Source: Nitrosomonadales bacterium (GTDB taxonomy: Bacteria > Pseudomonadota > Gammaproteobacteria > Burkholderiales > Gallionellaceae). From it: a stretch of DNA of 39,679 nt. Numbering within the stretch: the first letter of the stretch is position 1; each line of letters begins with the position of its first letter. This document shows positions 7,486 through 17,122 of the stretch, in pieces. The notes beneath the pieces are model-generated. The model did not search any database, had not been told where the DNA came from, and saw only the letters and a list, made by a program, of their open reading frames with translations. Location of the stretch: the NCBI GenBank assembly GCA_025408405.1, contig JANYJE010000038.1, positions 1 to 39,679 on the forward strand. Direction: 5' to 3'. Made by a program: the position numbers and the translations under genes.

Positions 7486-8722
7486 AGCGCAATGCCTCCG
7501 CAGGCTGGGTCTGGGCTGCGCGCCAGCTCGGATAGAGGGTGGCGAGCAGACTGATCACGAAGGAGAAGATGGAGATGATGAGCACATCGCTGCGCTGCAG
7601 ATCCGAGGGCAGTTCGCTGATGAAGTAAACGTCCTTGGCCAGGAACTGCACGCCGAACAGGTGCTCGATAAAGGGCACGATGGTGCCGATGTTGAGCGCG
7701 ATGATGATGCCGCCGATAACGCCCAGCAGCATGCCGATCAGGCCGATGATGACGCCCTGCACCATGAAGATTTTCATGATGCTGGCAGGAGATGCGCCCA
7801 GCGTGCGCAGAATGGCGATGTCGGCCTGTTTGTCCGTCACCGCCATCACCAGCGTGGATACGATGTTGAAAGCGGCCACGGCGACGATGAGCGAGAGGAT
7901 GATGAACATCATTTTCTTTTCCATCTGCACGGCGCGGAAGTAGTTGCTGTTTTGCCGCGTCCAATCGCTGGTGTAGGTGTCGCGCGGCAGGTTGCTTTCC
8001 AGATCCGCAGCGACTCGCGGCGCCCGATCGAGATCGTTCAGGCGCGCGCTGATGCCGGTGACCGACTCGCCCATGCGATACAGCTTTTGCGCGTCACTCA
8101 TGTGGATCAGGGCAAGTGCGTTGTCATAGGGCGACATGCCGATCTCGAAAATGCCCACCACATGAAACTGTTTCAGGCGCGGCAGCATGCCGGCAGGAGT
8201 AATCTGTCCCTGCGGCGTAATCAGCAGAATGCTTTGCCCCACGCGGGCGCCGAGCGCGCGCGCCAGGTCGGAGCCGAGCACGATGCCGAATTCGCCCGGC
8301 TGCAAGTCTTCAAGGTGCCCGCTCTTCATTTTTTTATCCAGCTGGATAAGGTGATTTTCCGCCTCGGGCACGATGCCGCGCACCATCACCCCTTGCACGC
8401 TTTCGTTAAGCGACAACATGCCCTGTCCGCTGACGTAAGGTGCGGCGGCAAGCACCTCGGGATGGGTGGCGACTACTTTCAGCAAAGGCTGCCAGTCGAG
8501 CAGGGCACCGCTGTCGCTGGCAACTTGCAGGTGCGGTGTTACCCCCAGGATGCGCGCACGGATTTCCTTCTGGAAGCCGTTCATGACCGACAGCACGATA
8601 ATCAGCGCGGCCACGCCCAGCGCGATACCCAGCATGGAAATCAGCGAAATAAAGGAAATGAAGTGGTTGCGGCGCTTGGCGCGGGTGTAACGCAGACCGA
8701 TAAAGAGTTCGTAAGGTGACAA
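7478..8722 (-). CDS. lolC: Lipoprotein-releasing system permease LolC/LolE
   Basis: This is a 414-residue permease of the LolC/E (FtsX-like) family. It begins [40 protein letters not shown] with the first membrane helix at about 25-45. A large periplasmic domain spans about 50-270. Three C-terminal helices follow (about 275-300, 320-350, 380-400), and it ends PAEALRYE. LolC/E extracts mature lipoproteins and hands them to LolA. The start codon is TTG (8720-8722); no ATG fits the conserved N-terminus. It is followed directly by lolD with an 8-base overlap. Only one permease gene is present here, so the complex may be a homodimer type, or a second permease lies elsewhere. Confidence 0.93.
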   Translation of the reverse strand: MSPYELFIGLRYTRAKRRNHFISFISLISMLGIALGVAALIIVLSVMNGFQKEIRARILGVTPHLQVASDSGALLDWQPLLKVVATHPEVLAAAPYVSGQGMLSLNESVQGVMVRGIVPEAENHLIQLDKKMKSGHLEDLQPGEFGIVLGSDLARALGARVGQSILLITPQGQITPAGMLPRLKQFHVVGIFEIGMSPYDNALALIHMSDAQKLYRMGESVTGISARLNDLDRAPRVAADLESNLPRDTYTSDWTRQNSNYFRAVQMEKKMMFIILSLIVAVAAFNIVSTLVMAVTDKQADIAILRTLGASPASIMKIFMVQGVIIGLIGMLLGVIGGIIIALNIGTIVPFIEHLFGVQFLAKDVYFISELPSDLQRSDVLIISIFSFVISLLATLYPSWRAAQTQPAEALRYE

Positions 8723-8850
8723 GGTAAGATCAGCCCGAAATTAAAACAGGCGCTAGTTTGCCACAAGAGCTTTGCTGGTGGGGTTATATGCAGCTTTGCT
8801 GCGCATGATCAAGCATGCTTGGGTGATTAATTATTAGGGAGGAGGAGCAT

Positions 8851-11496
8851 CTAGCCTGCATTGGCGATTTGATGGGCTAACGGGTGTTCACAGGAATTAC
8901 CAAAGGGAAGTGCATATGCACAATGTGAATCATTACTCATGCATATCACCTGGTCAGATCCTGTCCTTTGCACGCGACAGTTACCAATATCCAATAGCAA
9001 CCCGCTGGCAGCGGCACTCACATGATGATGGGTGGGGGCAGAATTTTTTCTCGCAAACGCGACGAAATCTTGTGCGCTGATGGGGCGACTGAAGTGATAG
9101 CCCTGAATTTCATCGCACAGGAGTTCTCGAAGGGAGGCCAGCTGCTCGGGGGTTTCAACCCCTTCCGCGATCACCTTAAGGTTCAGGCTGTGCCCCATAT
9201 TGATTATGGTTTTTGCAATGACATTACTGCCGGAATCAGAAGTAATGTTCTGGACAAATGACCGGTCAATCTTCAGTTTGTCGATGGGGAAATCCTTGAG
9301 ATAGCTCAAAGAGGAATAACCAGTCCCGAAATCGTCGATTGCCAGTAGCACTCCCATCTCCTTCAGGGAATGGAGCATCTCAAGCATTGATTCGGCATTG
9401 TCCATGATGGCCGATTCCGTAATCTCGAGTTCAAGAAAAGCGGGCGCAAGATTTGTATCCGCCAGTGTCTTCGCAATCAATTCCTTGAAATTCTTTTGCT
9501 GGAAATGCTGGGCCGATATGTTGACCGCGACCACAATCGCAGGCAAACCCTCTTCTTGCCAAGCCTTGTTCTGTGCGCATGCGGTTTTGACCACCCAATC
9601 CCCGATTGGCGCGATGAGTCCGCATTCCTCTGCAAGCGGGATGAATTGGTTCGGGGGAATGAGACCTTGTTCCGGATGCTGCCATCTGATGAGTGCTTCG
9701 ACGCCAACGACTTTACCAGTCTGAACGTCTATCTGCGGTTGGTAATGGAGAAATAATTCATCACGTTTAAGTGCTCGCCGCAGGTCGTTTTCGAGAGAAA
9801 GCCGCTCGAAAGCATGTTCGTTCATTGCCGATGAAAAGAACTGGAAATTATTTCTGCCATTTTCTTTGGCGTGGTACATCGCTGCGTCTGCATTCTTGAT
9901 CAAAGCGGCGTGGTCCAAGCCATTGTCCGGATAGATGCCGATTCCGATGCTGGTACCGATGCTGGCTTCGCTTCCATCGAGTGTGAATGGATTGGCAATG
10001 CTATCAACCACTTTCTGCGCCACGCGTGCCGCATCGTTGGGCTCACTAATGCTGCTAAGCAGTATCACAAACTCGTCGCCGCCCAGGCGTGCAACCGTAT
10101 CTGTTTCTCTTACACAATCTTTCAGGCGCTCGGCCACGGCTTGCAGAAGCAAATCCCCCGCATGGTGTCCGAGCGAGTCATTGACTTTCTTGAATCTGTC
10201 CAGATCGAGAAAAATGATCGCAAGACGTGTCTGGTTGCGTTTTGCTTGTGCGATACACAAGTCGAGATGGTCGTTTAACAGAGCCCGGTTAGGCAGATTG
10301 GTAAGCGCATCAAAATGGGCGAGGCGTTGGATGCGTGCATAGGATGCTTTTCTTTCAGTCAAGTCTGAAAACAATCCGATGTAATTCGTGATTTCACCTT
10401 TTTCGCCCCTGACCAGGTTAATGGAAAGCCATTTCTGGTAAATTTCGCCGTTTTTCCTCCTGTCAGTCACTTCGCCCTGCCAGTGTCCCGTGCGGAGCAA
10501 TGTATCCCACATGGCCCGGTAAAAATCCGGGTCATTTTTCCCTGATTTCAATACACGAGGATTTTTTCCAACAACGTCTTCCAATGCATAGCCGGTAATT
10601 TCAGTAAACGTATTATTGATCTGAATGATGTTGTTTTCTTGGTCGGTAATGACGATTGCTTCATTGCTGTTCACGAAAACCTGGGCAGACAATTTCACCT
10701 GATTTACACTCGTTTGCAGACTTTCTGCCAGTGCATTAAAGGCTTCGCCCATACGTCCTATTTCGTCCCTGCCATTGAAGCTGATTCGTTTCGAGAGATC
10801 CCCATCGGCTTGCATCGCCGTCATAATTCCCTGAAGTTTTCTGAGCGGATTGGTGAAAGATCGGATCATTACATCGATGACGATAAAAAGGACTATTTGT
10901 AAAAACACCTGCCCCAACCACAACCAGAAATTGAGGGATTTGATCATGGCCGTTTCGGCTGACAGGTCGAGCGAAATACTTGCGGCACCGTTCACGCTGC
11001 CGACCTTAACGTCGTGGCAGGCCAGACAATCTGTCCCCCTGAAATTGCGGTTTGCGATGAACGGGACTACCGCCCTCAGTGAGGGGCTATGGTTGATATT
11101 GCGCCATTCAAAATAAGGGGTTCCGCTATTGAGTGTATTTCTGTCAATATCGTCTAAAGGCTGCTCTTCCGGAAGCCCGGGGCCGAATTGTTTTTTAACC
11201 TGTTCTGCCCTGAAAATGCGGAGATCTCTGATACCCGGAGACTGCGCCATTTTCTTTATGAAAAGCCCCCTGTTTTTGGGATCGCTGATTTGCCCTGTCA
11301 GCATCAGCATGTTCATGCCGTTGATAATTCCGTCAGCCGCTTCGACGGCGCGACCCTTGGCTGATTCCATGATTTTTTCTTCGAAGCTGGACATTATCCA
11401 GCGTTGGGCAAAAATCAGAATGATTAAAAGGCTCACCTGGATCATTACCGTGAGCTTGGTCTGGATACTTAATGAATGCCACCAGCGAGTAATCAT
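8851..11496 (-). CDS. Membrane sensor PAS-GGDEF-EAL protein with a periplasmic c-type heme motif
   Basis: This 881-residue cyclic-di-GMP enzyme has an N-terminal helix at about 12-32, a periplasmic sensor (about 33-185) containing CLACH at 157-161, and a second helix at about 187-210. HAMP is at about 210-262 and PAS at about 270-380 (ERKASYARI linker). In GGDEF, LGGDEF is at 471-476 with the inhibitory-site motif RETD at 463-466. EAL has E600-A-L-x-R, NISAQHF and DDFGTGYSS (721-729). Both catalytic domains keep their key residues, so it could make and break c-di-GMP. CxxCH on the outer side is the attachment signature for covalent heme c, suggesting redox or gas sensing. A Cys-containing tail of about 60 residues after the EAL domain is not part of any family I recognise. 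It stands alone on the minus strand. Confidence 0.9.
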   Translation of the reverse strand: MITRWWHSLSIQTKLTVMIQVSLLIILIFAQRWIMSSFEEKIMESAKGRAVEAADGIINGMNMLMLTGQISDPKNRGLFIKKMAQSPGIRDLRIFRAEQVKKQFGPGLPEEQPLDDIDRNTLNSGTPYFEWRNINHSPSLRAVVPFIANRNFRGTDCLACHDVKVGSVNGAASISLDLSAETAMIKSLNFWLWLGQVFLQIVLFIVIDVMIRSFTNPLRKLQGIMTAMQADGDLSKRISFNGRDEIGRMGEAFNALAESLQTSVNQVKLSAQVFVNSNEAIVITDQENNIIQINNTFTEITGYALEDVVGKNPRVLKSGKNDPDFYRAMWDTLLRTGHWQGEVTDRRKNGEIYQKWLSINLVRGEKGEITNYIGLFSDLTERKASYARIQRLAHFDALTNLPNRALLNDHLDLCIAQAKRNQTRLAIIFLDLDRFKKVNDSLGHHAGDLLLQAVAERLKDCVRETDTVARLGGDEFVILLSSISEPNDAARVAQKVVDSIANPFTLDGSEASIGTSIGIGIYPDNGLDHAALIKNADAAMYHAKENGRNNFQFFSSAMNEHAFERLSLENDLRRALKRDELFLHYQPQIDVQTGKVVGVEALIRWQHPEQGLIPPNQFIPLAEECGLIAPIGDWVVKTACAQNKAWQEEGLPAIVVAVNISAQHFQQKNFKELIAKTLADTNLAPAFLELEITESAIMDNAESMLEMLHSLKEMGVLLAIDDFGTGYSSLSYLKDFPIDKLKIDRSFVQNITSDSGSNVIAKTIINMGHSLNLKVIAEGVETPEQLASLRELLCDEIQGYHFSRPISAQDFVAFARKNSAPTHHHVSAAASGLLLDIGNCRVQRTGSDQVICMSNDSHCAYALPFGNSCEHPLAHQIANAG

Positions 11497-12189
11497 TGAG
11501 AAACTTTTTTATGTGCTCTACACCAGAATCTAAAGCCCGTTGCCTGGGCAAACGCCACACATAACACCACTACCGGGGTCTCTTCGTGCGGTGAACACTA
11601 GGCGCATTTCAATCCGGCCTCGACAGCCCTTAACCGCGGTAAAGTCATCTTGCTATTTGATCCAAAGTGGCCATCCAGAAGTCCAATAAAGCCGGAGTAA
11701 TTTATTTCACATATAAGCAATGAAATTTTGATCACATCAATTACTGGATTCGCTAAAGGCACACCCAGTTAATAATGTAATTGCTGCAACATATGGACAG
11801 GGTGATAGCCAAAATACATAGGAAATCATGCATGTTTTCTACCCCAAAAATTAAAGGCCGAGAATCTTATTAATTGACCTTGCAGGCAATATGCCAAATG
11901 GCCTAGATAATCTCCCTGCATGCCTATATATATTCCTGCGCCATAAAAACCGCCTGGCTATTTCTGGCAGCAGCGGTCTGTGTTCGGTTCACTATGTCGT
12001 GCAGTATCTGCCTGTGGTGGTTCCCGCAAGCCGCCTTGCAAGTCGGCTCTATCGCCCATGTATGCATGCAGTCCATGCATGTCAGCACGTATACATACTA
12101 CCGGCCTAATCATTCCACCCGTATATCTAGGCATTGCTACCTATGCCGCTTTAACCTGCCCAGCAACATGGACACTCCCGCGTTAGAGG
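11497..12189. other. Long gene-free AT-richer intergenic region with palindromic elements
   Basis: These roughly 690 bases separate the divergently transcribed c-di-GMP gene and the TetR gene. No convincing coding frame exists. The region is visibly AT-richer than its surroundings. It contains a 7-bp inverted repeat, ATGCATG-N5-CATGCAT (12062-12080), within a stretch of largely alternating purine-pyrimidine bases (12057-12098). A partial dyad TTGAT-N3-ATCAA lies near 11727-11741. Small RNAs or operators could lie here, but nothing can be named. Confidence 0.5.
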
Positions 12190-12219
12190 TAGACTACCTA
12201 GTCTATTTCCGTGCATAAT
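12190..12219 (+). promoter_or_regulatory. Operator palindrome and promoter of the TetR-RND efflux operon
   Basis: TAGACTA-CC-TAGTCTA (12190-12205) is a perfect 7-bp dyad with a 2-base centre, ending about 20-30 bases before the tetR start. Its left half doubles as a poor -35 (TAGACT). After an 18-base spacer comes CATAAT (12214-12219), a five-of-six match to the -10 consensus. A repressor bound to the dyad would block this promoter, so TetR autoregulation is likely. Transcription would begin near 12226, practically on the start codon, which hints at a leaderless message. Confidence 0.6.
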
Positions 12220-12225
12220 CCGCCG

Positions 12226-12816
12226 ATGACTATAATGACCAACAGGGAACGCCTGCTCCTCGCGGCAAGAGAGCTGTTCCTCGAGCAAGGCTACGATGCA
12301 AGCGTTGACGCGATCATCAGCCGTGCCGGTGTGGCCAGGCAGACGTTCTACAACCATTTTCAGAACAAGGAATGTCTGTTTGCGGAGGCGGTGCGCTGCT
12401 GCGTGACCGATATCATCGCGCCCCTGAGCGTGCAACCGGACAGCCTGCGCGACAGCCTGATAAATTTTGCACAGGTATACCGGCAGCGCGCACTCAGCCC
12501 CGAAGGGATTTCGATTTACCGCATACTGATCAGCCAGGCACAGCGTTTCCCGGATTTGATCCGCGAGCTTTCCGGATTGGGTGACGGGCAGATGATAGGC
12601 AGTCTGGCGAGTTTTTTGCGCCATGCGATAACAGACGGTCGGCTATGCCAGGTTGACCCGGACTTCGCGGCAGAAATGCTGATGGCGATGCTGATAGGGC
12701 AGGAGCGTACCCAACGCCTGTTCGGTGTGCCGCGCCAGACACCGGATGAGTCGTTAAAAGCAGAGCAGGTGGTCGATGGTTTTTTACGAATGTTTGCGCC
12801 AGAACAGGGCGCATGA
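12226..12816 (+). CDS. TetR/AcrR family repressor of the adjacent RND pump
   Basis: This protein of about 196 residues has an N-terminal TetR helix-turn-helix: RERLLLAARELFLEQGYDA, then IISRAGVARQTFYNHFQNKE. An all-helical ligand-binding domain follows, with an AcrR-like SIYRILISQAQRFPDLIREL segment. Candidate starts are GTG 12211, ATG 12226 and ATG 12235; none has a clear ribosome site. I prefer 12226 because the predicted transcript starts about there. It precedes an adaptor gene and an RND pump gene on the same strand, and a perfect dyad upstream is the probable operator. The usual model is derepression when a pump substrate binds the C-terminal domain. Confidence 0.88.
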   Translation: MTIMTNRERLLLAARELFLEQGYDASVDAIISRAGVARQTFYNHFQNKECLFAEAVRCCVTDIIAPLSVQPDSLRDSLINFAQVYRQRALSPEGISIYRILISQAQRFPDLIRELSGLGDGQMIGSLASFLRHAITDGRLCQVDPDFAAEMLMAMLIGQERTQRLFGVPRQTPDESLKAEQVVDGFLRMFAPEQGA

Positions 12817-12835
12817 TGAAGCGGAGATTTTAAAG

Positions 12836-13993
12836 ATGAAGCCAGGAAACAATTTATTAAACGCCATGCCCCTGTTCGGGGTCATGTCTTTCGCCATGCT
12901 GCTGGCTGCCTGCGGCGCCAAGGACGGGGCGCCGCCAGCCGCAGCGGGTGCTGCCCCTCCGCCGGTCGAGGTGGATGTCGTTACTGTGGCCCCCAATTCG
13001 GTGGTGCTGACCCAGGATCTGCCCGGTCGCCTGCAGGCCTACCGCACCGCCCAGGTACGCGCGCGCGTCGAGGGTGTGGTTGAAAAACGCCTGTTCGTCG
13101 AGGGCAGCGATGTGAAGGCGGGTGACAAGCTGTTCCTGATCGATGCGCGCAGCTATACCACCGCCAATGAGTCTGCCCGCGCCGATGTCGATGTGGCGCA
13201 GCGCAACCTCGACCGTTACAAACCCCTGCTCGCAGCGCATGTGGTCAGCCAGCAGGCCTATGACCTGGTCGAAGCCAAGCTCAAGCAGGCTGAAGCGGCC
13301 TTGTCCAAGACCCAGATTGACCTGGAAAATGCCCATGTGCCGGCGCCCATTGCCGGTCATATAGGGCGTGCCCAGGTGACCGAGGGGGCGCTCGTCGGGC
13401 GCGGCGAAGCGACCTTGCTGGCTACCATCGAGCAGATAGACCCCATCTATGCCAATTTTACCGAGTCGGGCGCCGATGTGCTGCGCCTGCAGCAGGCGAT
13501 CAAGTCGGGCAAGCTGAAGCGTTCCGGATCGGCCAGGGTCGAACTGGTGCTGGAAGACGGCAGCGTGTACTCGCGTCCGGGCCTGCTGCTGTTTTCAGAC
13601 CTGGCGGTGGACCCGGGCACAGGCAGTGTTTCCATACGTGCCGAATTTCCCAACCCCAGGCACGAGCTGCTGCCCGGCATGTTTGCGCGCATCCGCTTCC
13701 CCGAAGCCAGCGCCGACAACAGCATCAAATTGCCGCAACGCGCGGTGCAGGCCGGCCCGCAGGGGCAGTTCGTGATGGTGGTGGATGCCGAGAGCAAGGC
13801 GGCGCTACGCCCGGTGAAGACCGGCGGCATGGCGGGAGGGGATTTTGTTATCTCCGATGGGCTGAAAGCCGGCGAGCAGGTCATCGTCAATGGTTTGCAG
13901 AAGGCAAGACCTGGCACCATGGTTAAGCCGGTGCCGTGGAATCCGCAACCCAATGCAGCGGCTCCAGCTTCAGCAACAGCTCCAGCGAAGTAG
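12836..13993 (+). CDS. RND efflux periplasmic adaptor lipoprotein (AcrA/MexA family)
   Basis: This is a 385-residue adaptor with lipoprotein signal and lipobox LAAC. The first lipoyl half is PGRLQAYRTAQVRARVEGVVEKRLFVEGSDVKAG, split here by function into a beta-barrel lead-in and the lipoyl motif. A short coiled-coil hairpin (about 95-155) and ENAHVPAPIAGHIGRAQVTEGALV follow, then the beta-barrel IDPIYANFTESGADVLRL and a membrane-proximal domain. The layout is that of AcrA/MexA. ATG 12836 has GGAG nine bases upstream and gives a proper signal peptide; upstream starts in frame lack this. It lies 19 bases after tetR and 11 bases before the pump gene. Confidence 0.93.
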   Translation: MKPGNNLLNAMPLFGVMSFAMLLAACGAKDGAPPAAAGAAPPPVEVDVVTVAPNSVVLTQDLPGRLQAYRTAQVRARVEGVVEKRLFVEGSDVKAGDKLFLIDARSYTTANESARADVDVAQRNLDRYKPLLAAHVVSQQAYDLVEAKLKQAEAALSKTQIDLENAHVPAPIAGHIGRAQVTEGALVGRGEATLLATIEQIDPIYANFTESGADVLRLQQAIKSGKLKRSGSARVELVLEDGSVYSRPGLLLFSDLAVDPGTGSVSIRAEFPNPRHELLPGMFARIRFPEASADNSIKLPQRAVQAGPQGQFVMVVDAESKAALRPVKTGGMAGGDFVISDGLKAGEQVIVNGLQKARPGTMVKPVPWNPQPNAAAPASATAPAK

Positions 13994-14004
13994 AAAGGTC
14001 AAGC

Positions 14005-17000
14005 ATGCTCGCAAAATTCTTCATCGACCGCCCGATCTTCGCCTGGGTTATCGCCCTGATCATCCTGCTGGGCGGGGTGCTGGCGCTGCGCAGCCTGCCG
14101 GTTTCATCCTACCCGGCGGTGGCGCCGCCGGCGCTGGCGATCAGTGTCAACTATCCGGGTGCTTCCGCCCAGGTGGTCGAGGAAACGGTGGTCTCCATGA
14201 TCGAGCAGGAGATGAACGGCATCGAGCATCTGATCTATATGGAGTCCGCTTCAGAGCTGGGTACCGGCACCATCACCCTGACTTTTGAAGCGGGCACCAA
14301 TCTCGACGTGGCCTCGGTAGAGACGCAGAATCGCGTCAAGCGCGTGGAAGCGCGACTGCCTGAGGACGTGCGCAGGCTGGGTGTGACTGTCACCAAATCG
14401 GCGCGTAATTATCTGATGTTTGTGTCGATGTTCTCACCCGACAAGAGCCTTAACTACGTGGATCTGGGCAGCTATGTCGCCGCCAATGTGCTGGAAAATA
14501 TCCGCCGTGTGCCGGGCGTGGGTGAAGCCATATTGTTTGGCACGGAGTACTCCATGCGCTTGTGGCTGAAGCCCGAGAAACTGCATGCCTACAATCTTTC
14601 GCCTGCCGATGTGAGCGCTGCCATACGCGCGCAAAATACCCAGCTGGCCACTGGTGAGCTGGGACAGCTGCCAGCGGCTCCCGGCCAGCAGTTGAATGCG
14701 GTGATCGTCGCCAAAAGCCGTTTGTCCACTCCGCAGGAATTTGGCGATGTGATCGTGCGCTCCAACGCGAACGGTTCCACCGTGCGCGTCAAGGATATTG
14801 CTCGGGTGGAACTGGGCGCACAGGATTACTCGATTTCCGCGCGCCTCGACGGGCAGCCGGCCGCTTCCGTGGCGATACGCCTGCTGCCCGGTGCCAATGC
14901 GCTGGATACCGCCAAGGCGGTGAAAGCCAAGATGGCTGAGTTGTCCAAGGGCTTTCCCAAGGGGGTGGAGTGGGCGGTGCCGTATGACACCTCCAAGTTT
15001 GTGGAAATATCCATCCACGAAGTGATGCTGACCCTGCTGCAAGCCATGGTGCTGGTATTCCTGGTGATGTATCTGTTCATGGGCAATCTGCGCGCCACCC
15101 TGATACCCGCTATTGTCGTGCCGGTGGCGCTGACCGGCGCACTCGTCGGCCTTTACGTGTTTGGCTATTCGATCAACGTGCTGACACTGTTCGCCATGGT
15201 GCTGGCCATCGGTATCGTGGTGGACGATGCCATCGTGGTGGTGGAGAACGTCGAACGCATCATGAGCGAGGAAGGCTTGTCGCCGCGCGATGCGACGCGC
15301 AAGGCGATGGATCAGATCTTCGGTGCAATTATTGCGATCACTGTGGTGCTATCCGCAGTGTTTGTGCCGATGGCATTTTTTGGCGGCTCGGTGGGGGTGA
15401 TCTATCGCCAGTTTGCCGTTACGCTGATCCTGACCATGCTGTTCTCCGCCATGATGGCGCTGACTTTGACGCCGGCATTGTGCGCGACGCTGTTGAAGCA
15501 TGACCTGGGCCAGAACCAGAAAGTCAGACGCGGGTTCTTTGGCTGGTTCAACAATTTCTTTGCCGCTACCACGCTGCGCTACCGCGCGGGGGTGGGCAAA
15601 ATCCTGCAAAACACCGGACGTTACATGCTCATCTTTGCCGTCATGGTGGTGGCGATGGGCTGGCTGTTTTCGCGCCTGCCCGGCAGCTTCCTGCCGGATG
15701 AAGATCAGGGTTACTTCATCAGCGTGATCCAGCTTCCACCGGGTGCCACACGTGAGCGTGCGCTGGAGGTGCTGTCCGAGGCCGAGCAGTTCTACTTGAA
15801 GCAGCCCGAAGTGGAACATGTCATCGGTGTCGCGGGTTTCTCCTTCTTCGGTCGCGGCCAGAATGCGGCGATCAACTTTGTGCGCCTGAAGGGCTGGGAT
15901 GAGCGGCCGAATCAGGATAGCTCGGCGGCTTCGCTGGTCAAGCGCGCCAACATGACTTTATTCCGCATCAAACAGGCGATGATCTTCGCCGTCAACGTGC
16001 CGCCTATCCCCGAGTTGGGCGCACTCGGCGGCTTTGATTTCCGCCTGCAGGACAGGTCCGGACAGGGGCGCGAAAAATTGCTCGAAGTGCGCAACATGGC
16101 GCTGGGGCTCGCGGGGAAGCAGCCGGCACTGATGGGGGTGCGCCCGGAAGGGCAGGAGGCCAGCCCGCAATTATTCCTCGATATTGACCGCCTGAAGGCG
16201 GGTGCGCTAGGGATCAATGTGGCAAATTTGAACGATACCCTGCAATCGGTGCTGGGCGTTGCTTACATCAACGACTTTGTGCGCCAGGGCCGCATCCTGC
16301 GCGTGCAGATGCAGGCTGATCCGGATACCCGCACCACGCCTGAGAAAATCCTGCGCCTGCCGGTGCGCAATGACCAGGGCGGCATGGTGCCGCTGTCCGA
16401 AATTGCCAGCGTGCGCTGGATAGTCGGCGCGCCCAAGCTTGATCGCTATAACGGCGTGCCGTCGATGAAAATTTCCGGTTCGCCGGCTCCGGGTCGCAGC
16501 AGCGGCGAGGCGATGGATGCCATGGAAGAAGTGGCGAAACAATTGCCGCCGGGTTTCGGTTTCGACTGGTCCGGCACCTCGCTGGAGGAACGCCTCTCCG
16601 GCAGCCAGGCGCCGTTCCTGTTTTCGCTTTCGCTGGTCGTGGTTTTCCTGTGCCTGGCAGCGCTGTATGAAAGCTGGTCGATTCCTGCGGCAGTGCTGCT
16701 TGCCGTGCCACTGGGCATACTCGGCGCGGTGCTGGCGGTCACCCTGCGCGGCCTGCCCAACGATGTGTACTTCAAGGTGGGGCTGATTGCCATCATTGGG
16801 CTGTCGGCCAAGAACGCGATTTTGATTATCGAATTCGCCCGCGACTTCCAGGACAAGGGCCATGACTTGATCGAATCCACACTGGAAGCCTGCCGCTTGC
16901 GCTTCCGCCCGATTCTGATGACCTCCATCGCCTTTGTGATGGGGGTGTTGCCGCTGGCGATCTCGACCGGCGCCGGCGCCAATGGCCGCCACGCGATTGG

Positions 17001-17118
17001 TACCGGTGTCATGGGCGGGATGGTCGCGGCCACGCTGCTGGCGGTGTTCCTGGTGCCGGTGTTCTTTGTGGTGATCCGGCGGATATTCCCCGGGCATGCG
17101 CGCCATCACCAGGACTGA
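14005..17118 (+). CDS. RND multidrug efflux inner-membrane pump (AcrB/MexB, HAE1 family)
   Basis: This 1037-residue proton-driven trimeric pump begins with the HAE1 signature MLAKFFIDRPIFAWVIALI. The proton-relay acids D407-D408 lie in transmembrane helix 4 (GIVVDDAIVVVENVER), and the matching Lys and Arg in helices 10 and 11 (LSAKNAILIIEFARDF; RFRPILMTSIAFVMGVLPL). Two large periplasmic loops and 12 helices are present and length matches AcrB. The ATG at 14005 has AAAGG upstream; an in-frame ATG 23 codons earlier would overlap the adaptor gene and add a non-family tail. No outer-membrane factor gene follows, so the operon is tetR-adaptor-pump and must borrow a channel. Confidence 0.95.
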   Translation: MLAKFFIDRPIFAWVIALIILLGGVLALRSLPVSSYPAVAPPALAISVNYPGASAQVVEETVVSMIEQEMNGIEHLIYMESASELGTGTITLTFEAGTNLDVASVETQNRVKRVEARLPEDVRRLGVTVTKSARNYLMFVSMFSPDKSLNYVDLGSYVAANVLENIRRVPGVGEAILFGTEYSMRLWLKPEKLHAYNLSPADVSAAIRAQNTQLATGELGQLPAAPGQQLNAVIVAKSRLSTPQEFGDVIVRSNANGSTVRVKDIARVELGAQDYSISARLDGQPAASVAIRLLPGANALDTAKAVKAKMAELSKGFPKGVEWAVPYDTSKFVEISIHEVMLTLLQAMVLVFLVMYLFMGNLRATLIPAIVVPVALTGALVGLYVFGYSINVLTLFAMVLAIGIVVDDAIVVVENVERIMSEEGLSPRDATRKAMDQIFGAIIAITVVLSAVFVPMAFFGGSVGVIYRQFAVTLILTMLFSAMMALTLTPALCATLLKHDLGQNQKVRRGFFGWFNNFFAATTLRYRAGVGKILQNTGRYMLIFAVMVVAMGWLFSRLPGSFLPDEDQGYFISVIQLPPGATRERALEVLSEAEQFYLKQPEVEHVIGVAGFSFFGRGQNAAINFVRLKGWDERPNQDSSAASLVKRANMTLFRIKQAMIFAVNVPPIPELGALGGFDFRLQDRSGQGREKLLEVRNMALGLAGKQPALMGVRPEGQEASPQLFLDIDRLKAGALGINVANLNDTLQSVLGVAYINDFVRQGRILRVQMQADPDTRTTPEKILRLPVRNDQGGMVPLSEIASVRWIVGAPKLDRYNGVPSMKISGSPAPGRSSGEAMDAMEEVAKQLPPGFGFDWSGTSLEERLSGSQAPFLFSLSLVVVFLCLAALYESWSIPAAVLLAVPLGILGAVLAVTLRGLPNDVYFKVGLIAIIGLSAKNAILIIEFARDFQDKGHDLIESTLEACRLRFRPILMTSIAFVMGVLPLAISTGAGANGRHAIGTGVMGGMVAATLLAVFLVPVFFVVIRRIFPGHARHHQD

Positions 17119-17122
17119 TGCT

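Noticed and set aside
11727-11741. FNR/ANR-like site TTGAT-N3-ATCAA
   Set aside because: The FNR consensus needs a 4-base spacer; here it is three, and no -10 is placed suitably.
13936-14004. Upstream in-frame ATG for the RND pump gene
   Set aside because: It overlaps the adaptor gene and adds 23 Ser/Gln-rich residues before the strictly conserved MLAKFFIDRPIF start.
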